The position numbers were made by a program, and so were the translations under genes. From NCBI GenBank assembly GCA_017442465.1, contig JAFRZQ010000096.1:1-12874 (forward strand): 12,874 bases of DNA. The letters run 5' to 3'. Positions 5,714-12,843 of this stretch are shown here, piece by piece. The notes below the pieces were generated by a model that saw only the letters and a program-made list of their open reading frames with translations, had not been told where the DNA came from and made no database searches. Source of the stretch: Anaerotignum sp. (GTDB lineage Bacteria > Bacillota > Clostridia > Lachnospirales > Anaerotignaceae). Within the stretch, counting starts at the first letter, position 1; each line of letters begins with the position of its first letter.

Positions 5714-8617
5714 TTACGTCAATGGTTCAATAAAGTCAAACCATTCTGTATTTGTTTTGATTTTTTGATCATTACCAATTGTACATATATTCTTACAGTC
5801 GATCATCCGAAGTAAATTCTGACACTGACGAATATCTGCATCTGTTGTATGCAAAATTTCTAATCGCTGTCTGATTAACGATTCATCAGAAACTTCTTTA
5901 TAAAACTTCCCAATAGCTGCGTTCAATCGATCCATATTTGTTTTTGGCTGATCCAGCTCATTGATCGTACCAAGAATATATTTTGTCATTTCTCGTTCAT
6001 CTGCTTTGAACACAGCAATCTCATCTGCCAATGTTTGGAAGGTTTTATATGTCTCTGCAAGTTTAGGATCTCTATAAGAATAAAAATAACTGAATCCATT
6101 CTGCATGAATTTACAGCCGCAACCATATGCACCGCCTTGCACGCGGATTTTATTCCAGAGATATTCCAGATTTATGATCGTACGCAATACCTGAAATTTC
6201 CCATGATATGGAATATTATTTTTCTTGAAATCAAAGGATGTAATATTGTATACAATCCCATTCGTATTTGCAAAAGCAGCTTTTTGTGGACACAAATTAA
6301 AATCATAGTTAAATACAAGTTTTTTCCCCTCCGGCAGATGAAAAGCTTCCAATTTTGTTTTCACATTCTTGAAATCTTCATCCCCGCATCCAACGGCTGC
6401 TTCTATATTTTGTTTGCTGAAAATAATTTCAGATACCTTTTTCAAATTATCTATAATAGGTGCAGCCTCTTTTTCCAACTGAGCATCAATATCACATAAA
6501 AAATGATAATAACGGATACCACTGGTCAATTCATCAATATACAGGCCAGGAAAAAGATTACTTCCACTATAGAAAATGCCATAATAATGGGCATTGTTTT
6601 GCAGTTCATTTTCCCCTTTTATTTTCGCAGATTTGATGATCTTCTTCATATTTTCAATCTGGTTAAAATCTGTATTCAACAGAATTTCTTCCAATATATG
6701 AAACGCCTGATCTATGTCTTCTTTCAAAAGTTTCATCTTCACAGAAAGGAATGAACGATATTCCTCTGAACTTTTATTAAAAGAAGTGTTTTGAAAAGAA
6801 AGCCCACCAAAAGTTTGATTTTTAATCGTTGGCAACTGTTGATAGGAATACGTTTTCGTATCAAGTTTCCCCAATAGCTCTGTCAACAATCCTGTATAAG
6901 GTAACAATTCCTGTGGAATAGCAGAAATGTCAAAGAAAATCTTCAGATACAGAATACCATTGCTTTCCAACGGAACATGCAGCAATGGATTCCCGTTTGC
7001 AAAGCCTACATTCTGGTATTTTGTGATTTTTGGCATTTCATCGATTTCACTGATTTCCAGCAAAGGGATCTGCGCCAGAATTTCCGGCGAATCCGGATGT
7101 TTTTGGAATAGATCCAGATTTTCTGTATCCTTTCGGATTTCTTCAAAATTATCCTTCGTCATATTCCGGTATAATTCATCCATTTTCATCTGAAATGCTT
7201 CATATTCCTTGATGTCCTTTCCTTTTTCAGGTGTAAAGACTACATAGATTTTATCCGTATTATCCACAAAAACAGTTTGTAACAGTTTTTTAAAATACCC
7301 TTCTTTGCTTTCACGTTTCAGAGTTTCGATGGTTTTGATCATGCGAAGTCCATCAAAAGGGGTTTCTCCATGAAGCCAGCGTTTCATCATTCTTGTACAG
7401 TAAATCAGGCCTTTCGGCGTAGCCCCATAGTCTTCTTCTCTCAAAAGAAAATCATACTTCCTTAAGGCGCCCTGCAGCAGATCTTCAGGTAAACCTTCAT
7501 AAGCAAGACGCTGACACTCCTGATCAATGATATCAATAAATGTTTGGATTTTTTCTGCATCAGCATTTTTTGCTACGATGGAAAATACCATTTCATAAGT
7601 GGAAGAATCAAACCAACCTTCCGTTTCATGGCAGATACCAGCTTCCAATAATGCGTTTTTCAGTGGCGAAGCATTACTTTCCAGCAAAACATAGGATAAA
7701 ATCTGAAGTGCCATAATACGTTCAGGGTCTGTACATTTCCCAACTTTCAGTCCATATGCAAGGTAAGTCCCCTCTTCGTTTTCTTCGGAGACAGCATAGG
7801 AATCATGAATGATCCTCCCTTTTTCAGCACATACGGTCTCTCTGATTTCAGGTAATTCTTCGCTTCTTTCAAAATGAACCAGATAATCCTCGTGGATATG
7901 TTTCAGACAAGCCAGCGGCTCCATATCACCATACAGGAAAAAATAAGCATTAGAGGGATGGTAATAGGTCTTATGGAAATCAATAAAATTTTCATAGGTC
8001 AAATCCGGTATAGCTTTTGGATCACCACCCGATTCAAAGCCATAGGTAGTTTTTCCAAAAATTGCCCGGGAAATAACACCACTTAACTGACTTTCCGGAT
8101 CAGCCAGAGCCCCTTTCATTTCATTATAAACAACGCCTGTTACATTCAGACTATCATCCTTCAGCAGATATCTCCAACCCTCTTGCTGAAAAATCTCCTT
8201 TTTTTCATAGATTTTCGGAAAAAAAACCGCATCAAGATAAACATCCATCAGATTATGAAAGTCCTTTTCATTGCAGCTGGCAACGGGATACATGGTTTTA
8301 TCCGCATATGTCATGGCGTTCAGAAAAGTATTCAGGGAACCTTTGGCCAATTCGTTAAACGGATCCTTTGCCTCATATTTTCGCGAACCACAAAGAACAG
8401 AGTGCTCCAAAATATGAGGTGTACCACAATCATCGGAAGGTGGTGTCTTAAAAGCAACATTAAACACCTTATTATTATCGCTGCTTTTCAAATATACTAA
8501 TTTCGCCCCACTCTTTTCATGAAAAAAAAGATATGCCGTGCTGTGAATATCTCTGATTTCTTCAATTTTTTCCAAAGAAAAGCCGTGATAGGTTTCATTT
8601 AATTTCCATCCAGTCAT
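5714..8617 (-). CDS. M16C metallopeptidase, presequence protease (PreP)-like
   Basis: Zinc peptidase of the single-chain, clam-shell M16C family (PreP, CPF/HypA-like, insulinase superfamily), which degrades unstructured oligopeptides inside a closed chamber. At 967 residues it has full family length. The inverted zinc motif HILEH is at 68-72 (H68, E71, H72) and the distal ligand E166 lies in VVYNEMKG. In the C-terminal half, R825 and Y831 in IRVQGGAYG match the paired Arg/Tyr of PreP with the same six-residue spacing. No signal peptide is visible, so a cytosolic role in peptide turnover is likely. The start has an ideal AAGGAGGT (8623-8630). The gene has its own promoter and a terminator that faces the M23 gene, so it looks monocistronic. 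Native substrates are unknown. Confidence 0.96.
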   Translation of the reverse strand: MTGWKLNETYHGFSLEKIEEIRDIHSTAYLFFHEKSGAKLVYLKSSDNNKVFNVAFKTPPSDDCGTPHILEHSVLCGSRKYEAKDPFNELAKGSLNTFLNAMTYADKTMYPVASCNEKDFHNLMDVYLDAVFFPKIYEKKEIFQQEGWRYLLKDDSLNVTGVVYNEMKGALADPESQLSGVISRAIFGKTTYGFESGGDPKAIPDLTYENFIDFHKTYYHPSNAYFFLYGDMEPLACLKHIHEDYLVHFERSEELPEIRETVCAEKGRIIHDSYAVSEENEEGTYLAYGLKVGKCTDPERIMALQILSYVLLESNASPLKNALLEAGICHETEGWFDSSTYEMVFSIVAKNADAEKIQTFIDIIDQECQRLAYEGLPEDLLQGALRKYDFLLREEDYGATPKGLIYCTRMMKRWLHGETPFDGLRMIKTIETLKRESKEGYFKKLLQTVFVDNTDKIYVVFTPEKGKDIKEYEAFQMKMDELYRNMTKDNFEEIRKDTENLDLFQKHPDSPEILAQIPLLEISEIDEMPKITKYQNVGFANGNPLLHVPLESNGILYLKIFFDISAIPQELLPYTGLLTELLGKLDTKTYSYQQLPTIKNQTFGGLSFQNTSFNKSSEEYRSFLSVKMKLLKEDIDQAFHILEEILLNTDFNQIENMKKIIKSAKIKGENELQNNAHYYGIFYSGSNLFPGLYIDELTSGIRYYHFLCDIDAQLEKEAAPIIDNLKKVSEIIFSKQNIEAAVGCGDEDFKNVKTKLEAFHLPEGKKLVFNYDFNLCPQKAAFANTNGIVYNITSFDFKKNNIPYHGKFQVLRTIINLEYLWNKIRVQGGAYGCGCKFMQNGFSYFYSYRDPKLAETYKTFQTLADEIAVFKADEREMTKYILGTINELDQPKTNMDRLNAAIGKFYKEVSDESLIRQRLEILHTTDADIRQCQNLLRMIDCKNICTIGNDQKIKTNTEWFDFIEPLT

Positions 8618-8645
8618 AAAGCACCTCCTTATGCTTGATATACAA

Positions 8646-8674
8646 AGTATACCATACTTCTATAGAATACACAA
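8646..8674 (-). promoter_or_regulatory. Promoter of the M16 gene, with inverted repeat on the -10
   Basis: On the minus strand the -35 is TTGTGT (8669-8674) and the -10 is TATACT (8646-8651) with a 17-base spacer and an extended TG. The -10 lies within an inverted repeat AAGTAT-3-ATACTT (8645-8659), which could be an operator. The promoter lies just beyond the rubrerythrin terminator, supporting separate transcription. Confidence 0.6.
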
Positions 8675-8684
8675 AAAGCTGAAT

Positions 8685-8717
8685 AAAAAAGGATGGGAAT
8701 ATTTCATCCCACCCTTT
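8685..8717 (-). terminator. Terminator of the rubrerythrin gene
   Basis: A ten-pair stem with one mismatch (8688-8697 with 8708-8717) is followed on the minus strand by TTTTTT (complement of 8685-8690). It starts 17 bases after the rubrerythrin stop codon. Confidence 0.8.
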
Positions 8718-8734
8718 GAAAATACTTAATTCGA

Positions 8735-9280
8735 TTATTTGAAATATCTGTTGTACAGACCCAGGAATGCTTTGCCGTGTCTTGCTTCATCCTTAGCCAT
8801 TTCATGTACTGTGTCATGGATTGCATCCAGGTTATATTCTTTCGCTCTCTTAGCCAGATCAAATTTACCAGCTGTTGCACCATTTTCAGCATCAATTCTC
8901 AGTTCCAGGTTTTTCTTTGTGGAATCTGTTACCACTTCGCCCAACAGTTCTGCAAATTTTGCAGCGTGTTCAGCTTCTTCCAGAGCCGCTTTTTCCCAGT
9001 ACAGACCAATTTCAGGATAGCCTTCTCTATGAGCTACTCTGGACATTGCGAGATACATACCTACTTCAGTACATTCACCTTCGAAGTTTGCTCTCAGATC
9101 CATCATGATATCTTCGGGAGCACCCTGAGCAACACCGATTACATGTTCACATGCCCATTCCATTTCGCCTTCCTTCTGTTCTACGAACTTTTCAGGGCCA
9201 ACATGACACAGAGGGCATTCAGCGGGAGCTGCATCACCAACATGAACATAACCACATACAGAACATACAAATTTTTTCAT
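8735..9280 (-). CDS. Reverse rubrerythrin (rubredoxin domain first)
   Basis: Non-haem di-iron protein that reduces hydrogen peroxide (and oxygen, in clostridial relatives) with electrons from NADH via a reductase. The usual domain order is reversed. An N-terminal rubredoxin-type FeS4 site (C6, C9, C22, C25 in CSVCG and CPLC) is followed by a ferritin-like four-helix domain (about 45-181). Likely di-iron ligands include a Glu in the EGE segment (67-69), E102/H105 in EEAEH, and E165/H168 in DEARH. The 181-residue length matches reverse rubrerythrins of Clostridium. The start has AAGGAGG (9289-9295) eight bases upstream. Transcription comes from a perfect consensus promoter covered by a PerR/Fur-type box, implying strong expression when derepressed by peroxide or metal change. 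It ends at its own terminator. Confidence 0.95.
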   Translation of the reverse strand: MKKFVCSVCGYVHVGDAAPAECPLCHVGPEKFVEQKEGEMEWACEHVIGVAQGAPEDIMMDLRANFEGECTEVGMYLAMSRVAHREGYPEIGLYWEKAALEEAEHAAKFAELLGEVVTDSTKKNLELRIDAENGATAGKFDLAKRAKEYNLDAIHDTVHEMAKDEARHGKAFLGLYNRYFK

Positions 9281-9351
9281 AACTTTTTCCTCCTTAATAA
9301 CTCTCTCTACTCTATATTTTTATTTGATTATTTTTGATAAATTATATTATC

Positions 9352-9366
9352 TGATAATCATTATAA
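9352..9366. promoter_or_regulatory. PerR/Fur-family operator over the rubrerythrin -10
   Basis: The 15 bases TGATAATCATTATAA form a 7-1-7 inverted repeat. The left half equals the Fur half-site (TGATAAT) and the right half equals the PerR half-site (ATTATAA) as defined in Bacillus subtilis, so it differs by one base from each full consensus. It fully covers the -10 hexamer of the rubrerythrin promoter, where a bound repressor would block RNA polymerase. PerR is favoured because the gene is a peroxidase and clostridial PerR controls reverse rubrerythrin. Confidence 0.8.
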
Positions 9367-9388
9367 ACTAATCGATTCTTTTTGTCAA
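9360..9388 (-). promoter_or_regulatory. Consensus sigma-A promoter of the rubrerythrin gene
   Basis: On the minus strand this is TTGACA (9383-9388), a 17-base spacer, then TATAAT (9360-9365): a perfect match at both hexamers and in spacing. Transcription should begin near 9353, giving a leader of about 73 bases. Such strength is usual for genes held down by a repressor. Confidence 0.92.
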
Positions 9389-9436
9389 TAATATTTCGAT
9401 TAAAAGACTAGGATTTTTTTGTAATTATGTATATAG

Positions 9437-9458
9437 AAAATGCAGGCATTCGCCTGCA
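9437..9458 (-). terminator. Terminator of the GNAT-DUF2156 pair
   Basis: A 7-bp GC-rich stem TGCAGGC/GCCTGCA (9441-9447 with 9452-9458), loop of four, is followed by TTTT on the minus strand. It starts four bases after the DUF2156 stop codon. The short T tract makes it moderate in strength. Confidence 0.75.
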
Positions 9459-9462
9459 ATTC

Positions 9463-10464
9463 TTATTCGCCGTCTTCTCCCCAAAGCCCTTTTATATTTG
9501 TCAAATCTCTGGTAGAAATCAGATATTTTTCAATCATTTTAACAGGGTTGTAGGAGCGTTTTGCTTTTCGCATTCCTTCGATCCCCATATCTTCTTCTCT
9601 GTTGATCAGTTCTACATCTCCGCATTCATGCAGAATATACTGCTGATTGATCATCGGGAAGATCCCCTCGTAATTTGTATCTCCTTTTTCAATATGGATC
9701 AACTGCATATGCGGATGCAGGCGTTCCCCAACGGTGAAAGCACATAATTTTCCATCAATATAGATGGTTCCGCCTACAAGACCTAATTCTTCCATATTAT
9801 TCAGTGCCAGCATCACAGACTGCTTTTCATTTTGCAGAGAATCTGCCATTTCGCCATCTTTTTCATTGATCCACTGATCGTATAAAGCGATGCATTCATC
9901 AACCATATCCTTTTCCAGTTTTCGATATTCATAATCAGGATATTTGGAAAGGAATTTATTGATATGATTACGTTTTCCATGAAGCTTTTTACCTTTTAGC
10001 GTAGCAAGGCTTTCTCTGGAATATACATAATCCCATGCAATATCTGTAGGCATTGAAAACAATTCCGGACACGCTTCCAGCATTTTATCACGGAAAGGCG
10101 TCCAAACAGAACGAAATGTAGGTTCTACACCCATTTTTCTCATATATTCGATACCATCATAGATGGCTTTTTTATAATCTACTTCCACACCATATTTAGG
10201 AATTGGTGCCCAAAGGAACACAGGAACACCCTCGAAATCTAATTTAATATACAGAACGTTATTCTTTTCTGCATATTCCATTTTTCCGTCTGCTCCCCAG
10301 ATATACAGATTTGTAAAAGAGAGATCAGAACATTCCAGCATCCAGGGTTTTGCGTAGGAATCAATCAAGGGTTTTACATCCAACGTGATAGGTTTGAAAT
10401 TTAATTCTGTACGATCCATATTTGTTTTAACTATATATTCTTGATATTCACAACAATTTGGCAT
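9463..10464 (-). CDS. DUF2156 protein (MprF C-terminal domain-like)
   Basis: Stand-alone protein of the DUF2156 / lysylphosphatidylglycerol-synthase C-terminal family, a double GNAT fold. In MprF this domain moves an amino acid from aminoacyl-tRNA to phosphatidylglycerol. Free versions such as this one have no proven role. Family marks are KLHGKRNHINKF (about 160-171) and NREEDMGIEG...KAKRSYNP (about 288-307). It has no membrane segment, unlike MprF. I chose the ATG at 10464 (333 residues) because GGAGG at 10473-10477 lies eight bases before it. The ATG at 10479 overlaps that RBS and has none of its own. The next ATG, at 10419, also lacks an RBS. The RBS sits just past the stop of the upstream GNAT gene, so the two should be translated from one mRNA. 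Function in this host is not known. Confidence 0.85.
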   Translation of the reverse strand: MPNCCEYQEYIVKTNMDRTELNFKPITLDVKPLIDSYAKPWMLECSDLSFTNLYIWGADGKMEYAEKNNVLYIKLDFEGVPVFLWAPIPKYGVEVDYKKAIYDGIEYMRKMGVEPTFRSVWTPFRDKMLEACPELFSMPTDIAWDYVYSRESLATLKGKKLHGKRNHINKFLSKYPDYEYRKLEKDMVDECIALYDQWINEKDGEMADSLQNEKQSVMLALNNMEELGLVGGTIYIDGKLCAFTVGERLHPHMQLIHIEKGDTNYEGIFPMINQQYILHECGDVELINREEDMGIEGMRKAKRSYNPVKMIEKYLISTRDLTNIKGLWGEDGE

Positions 10465-10481
10465 ACGCATTGCCTCCATCT

Positions 10482-11582
10482 TTAATATTCATCTATGATA
10501 TAACAGCTCTGCTTTGGTAAAAGCAAATCGATTTCTTCAAATTTTTCTATATCATAAATCATAATTTCACTTTTCAATTCATTGAAAGAATGGTATCCAA
10601 CCAGCACCTGCAGAAGGTGTCCGGCAGAAATTTCAAAAACCGGCTCTGTCTGGCAGGAATTTCCACAAAAATCGAATATTCCATTATTTTCCGGTACAAC
10701 AGAATCTTTCACACGGAAACTATAAGGGATCTGAAGATTCAATGCTTTCAGAAGACCTGCTGCATCACAGAGACCCATAACACCTTTCTGTGATTTTTCT
10801 AATACAGAAAAGGGATAGAAAATTTCAACTTCCGGAGGAAGTTTTGCAGAAAATTTCAAGCCCGCGCCTCTGGCAAAAAGCCCTTCCATCAGGAATCCCC
10901 AATAGCCATCTTCTGCAACAGTCTCTACGCAAAGGATCTCTTCATCTGTCTGGTAATAAAAGGCATATCCTTTCACAGTGTTATTTTCAATATATGCCAG
11001 CATTTTGCCACCGTCCGCAGCATAATCCGCTGCTTTTCGCAGAAAATCTTCTTCCGTACGTTTTACGATACCACTATATTTTCCTGCAAAGGATTCATAT
11101 AAAGGATAACATCTGTACCATTCCTTTTCATTCATAATACAACAATTTTCATGTGTGTTCTGTGATAGAATCACATTCGCCTTCAAATAAGCTGCATCAG
11201 CTACAGGAAAATGGCCATAAGAAAAATAGCTAGGCAAAACTGCGGGAGTATGCACAGCAACATGATAACCCATTTTTCGTAAATGATTCATTTCATATGA
11301 AAAGATCTTTCCCATAAGACCCTTTCTGCGATGATCCGGATGGGTGGAGACGCCGCAAAGCATTGTTCCTGGAATAGAAACACCGCGAATCTGGATGGTA
11401 TAAGGAAAAGCCTGCATACAAGAAATGATCTCGCCTTCTTCTTCCAACACAACAGAATGCTCCGGTGAAAACCTGTTCTCAAAAAACCAGTCGCAAAAAG
11501 CATCGCTGTCACCAAAACAAATTTTCCATAATCTATAAAAATCTTTTTTATCTTTCTTTTCAGCAATTCTGATCATAGTCAT
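10482..11582 (-). CDS. Eis-like GNAT N-acetyltransferase
   Basis: Predicted acetyl-CoA-dependent N-acetyltransferase of the Eis type (GNAT, GNAT-like middle, SCP2-like C-terminal domain); 366 residues, slightly shorter than mycobacterial Eis at about 400. The N-terminal GNAT domain (about 1-130) has the acetyl-CoA pyrophosphate loop in GVSTHPDHRRKGLMG (76-90) and a Y-G-H-F motif (121-124) where Eis places its catalytic tyrosine. The C-terminal part (about 260-366) would be the SCP2-like domain. The chain ends in tyrosine, and in Eis the terminal carboxylate acts in catalysis. The start has GGAG eight bases upstream. It heads an operon with the DUF2156 gene, whose GGAGG lies four bases past this gene's stop. 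Substrate is unknown. Mycobacterial Eis acetylates aminoglycosides and proteins, but resistance should not be assumed here. Confidence 0.82.
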   Translation of the reverse strand: MTMIRIAEKKDKKDFYRLWKICFGDSDAFCDWFFENRFSPEHSVVLEEEGEIISCMQAFPYTIQIRGVSIPGTMLCGVSTHPDHRRKGLMGKIFSYEMNHLRKMGYHVAVHTPAVLPSYFSYGHFPVADAAYLKANVILSQNTHENCCIMNEKEWYRCYPLYESFAGKYSGIVKRTEEDFLRKAADYAADGGKMLAYIENNTVKGYAFYYQTDEEILCVETVAEDGYWGFLMEGLFARGAGLKFSAKLPPEVEIFYPFSVLEKSQKGVMGLCDAAGLLKALNLQIPYSFRVKDSVVPENNGIFDFCGNSCQTEPVFEISAGHLLQVLVGYHSFNELKSEIMIYDIEKFEEIDLLLPKQSCYIIDEY

Positions 11583-11626
11583 ATTTATTTCTCCACATTT
11601 ATTCCATATCTTTTTTCTATGAGTTA

Positions 11627-11655
11627 ATTATATAAGAAAATTCAATCGAATACAA
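11627..11655 (-). promoter_or_regulatory. Promoter of the GNAT-DUF2156 operon
   Basis: On the minus strand the -35 is TTGTAT (11650-11655) and the -10 is TATAAT (11627-11632), spacer 17. The -35 lies inside a direct repeat of AATCGAATA (11644-11652 and 11654-11662), spaced one helical turn apart. The predicted start near 11620 leaves a leader of about 38 bases. No clear terminator for mutY is visible just upstream (11663-11713), so read-through is possible. Confidence 0.72.
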
Positions 11656-11662
11656 TCGAATA
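11644..11662. repeat. Tandem direct repeat AATCGAATA across the -35
   Basis: Two identical 9-base units begin ten bases apart, separated by one C, and overlap the -35 of the GNAT promoter. Units on the same helix face could bind a regulator, but two copies in AT-rich DNA may also be chance. Confidence 0.4.
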
Positions 11663-11713
11663 AAAGCATCATTTCTCTGGAAAGTTTTTCTCATTTTTGT
11701 ATATTGTGCTGAA

Positions 11714-12760
11714 TCAGTTCTCCATTTTACTAAGTCCTTCCTGCCAGATCTTTCTGAAGGCGGACGGCAACGCAAAAGATGTCTCCGCATCTGTTTTTGT
11801 CAGCCACACAAGTTCTGAACTTGTTTTTTTAGAAACTTTTATATAATAACAATCCATATACCACTCAATATGTGTGAATATATGCTTCTGATTTTTCATC
11901 GAAAAAATTTCTGCTTCCAGAATGCCAATTTCCTGTAAAGCCGCGGGAACAGGCACCTCTCTGCCGGAATTTGGCAATTCCCAAAGACTGGATAACAGCC
12001 CTTTTGCCGGGCGTTTATGAACAGCAATCTTATCCTCATAAACGCAGAAAAAGACATTCAGATATTCTTGCGTCCTTGCTTTCTTTTCTGCTTTTACAGG
12101 ATACCTTTGGGGGTCTCCCTTTCGATATCCCTCACAGTGTTTTCTGACAGGGCAAAGTTCGCATCTAGGAGTGCCATTAGGCACGCAAATAGTTGCACCA
12201 AGTTCCATCAGAGCCTGATTCAGATTACCGGACTCCTTTTCCGGCATAATGGCAGTCAGCCTTTCTTCCCATTCTTTCTTTGTGGTTTGCAGAGAAATAT
12301 CTGATGCATCGGCCGTCAGACGGCTCATGACACGCAGAACATTCCCATCTACGGCCGGAACAGGGAGATCAAAGGCAATTGATCCAACAGCTCCTGCTGT
12401 ATATGGCCCGATCCCCTTCAGACTTAGCAGTTTTTTATAATCTGCAGGAAAATGTCCCTGATATTCTTCCATGATCTGTATGGCCGCCTTCTGCATATTT
12501 CGCACACGGCTGTAATAGCCCAGACCTTCCCATAATTTCAGTATGGTTTCTTCATCGGCTTCGGCCAGATCTTTTACGGTTGGCAGCGTTTCCAGAAAGC
12601 GGGCATAGTAAGGCTTTACAGCCTCTACTCTCGTCTGCTGCAGCATGATTTCAGAAACCCAAATTGCATAAGGGTCTTTTGTTCTGCGCCATGGCAGATC
12701 TCTTTTATTCCATTGATACCATTGTAATAATGGTTGTATCATTTCTTTGATATTATCCAT
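11714..12760 (-). CDS. mutY: A/G-specific adenine glycosylase MutY
   Basis: Base-excision repair enzyme that removes adenine mispaired with 8-oxoguanine, preventing G-to-T changes after oxidative damage. The 348 residues match the bacterial family. The catalytic E37 lies in SEIMLQQT, the helix-hairpin-helix is LLSLKGIGPYTAGAV (111-125), and the catalytic D138 lies in PAVDGNV. Both catalytic positions carry the same numbers as in E. coli. The FeS cluster cysteines are C192, C200, C203 and C209. The first gap is seven residues rather than the six of E. coli. A C-terminal NUDIX-like domain for 8-oxoguanine recognition begins near 235 (KRPAKGLLSSLWELP). The RBS AGGTGA (12764-12769) is close to the ATG. 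It is probably transcribed from a promoter within the end of the upstream gene. Confidence 0.97.
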   Translation of the reverse strand: MDNIKEMIQPLLQWYQWNKRDLPWRRTKDPYAIWVSEIMLQQTRVEAVKPYYARFLETLPTVKDLAEADEETILKLWEGLGYYSRVRNMQKAAIQIMEEYQGHFPADYKKLLSLKGIGPYTAGAVGSIAFDLPVPAVDGNVLRVMSRLTADASDISLQTTKKEWEERLTAIMPEKESGNLNQALMELGATICVPNGTPRCELCPVRKHCEGYRKGDPQRYPVKAEKKARTQEYLNVFFCVYEDKIAVHKRPAKGLLSSLWELPNSGREVPVPAALQEIGILEAEIFSMKNQKHIFTHIEWYMDCYYIKVSKKTSSELVWLTKTDAETSFALPSAFRKIWQEGLSKMEN

Positions 12761-12790
12761 GTGTCACCTATTTCTATTAATACAAAAAGA

Positions 12791-12814
12791 AAACGGGAGA
12801 TTTCTCTCCCGTTT
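12791..12814 (-). terminator. Terminator of the gene at the right edge
   Basis: A perfect 10-bp stem AAACGGGAGA/TCTCCCGTTT, loop of four, is followed on the minus strand by a T-rich tail (TTTTCTTTTTG when the last stem base is counted). It begins two bases after the stop of the partial upstream gene and lies 30 bases before the mutY start. Confidence 0.85.
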
Positions 12815-12815
12815 C

Positions 12816-12843
12816 ATTATACTCTTACTTTGAAAATTTTCAA
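12816..12843 (-). promoter_or_regulatory. Predicted mutY promoter overlapping the upstream stop codon
   Basis: On the minus strand the -35 is TTGAAA (12838-12843) and the -10 is TATAAT (12816-12821), spacer 16. The -10 contains the TAA stop of the upstream gene. Transcription would start near 12809, inside the terminator's first arm, so this transcript could not form the full hairpin. The -35 also lies in a 14-bp palindrome, TTGAAAATTTTCAA (12830-12843). In AT-rich DNA a chance match is possible. Confidence 0.5.

Noticed and set aside
5597..5815. Small plus-strand frame of 72 codons
   Set aside because: It runs through the M16 terminator hairpin and into the M16 3' end, has no RBS, and has no recognisable domain.
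8777..9337. 186-codon plus-strand frame opposite reverse rubrerythrin
   Set aside because: It is antisense to a clear gene, has a Cys/Phe-rich translation, and extends through the rubrerythrin promoter region. It is a shadow of that gene's codon use.
10465..10479. Longer DUF2156 start at 10479
   Set aside because: The ATG overlaps the only Shine-Dalgarno sequence in the region (10473-10477) and has none before it.
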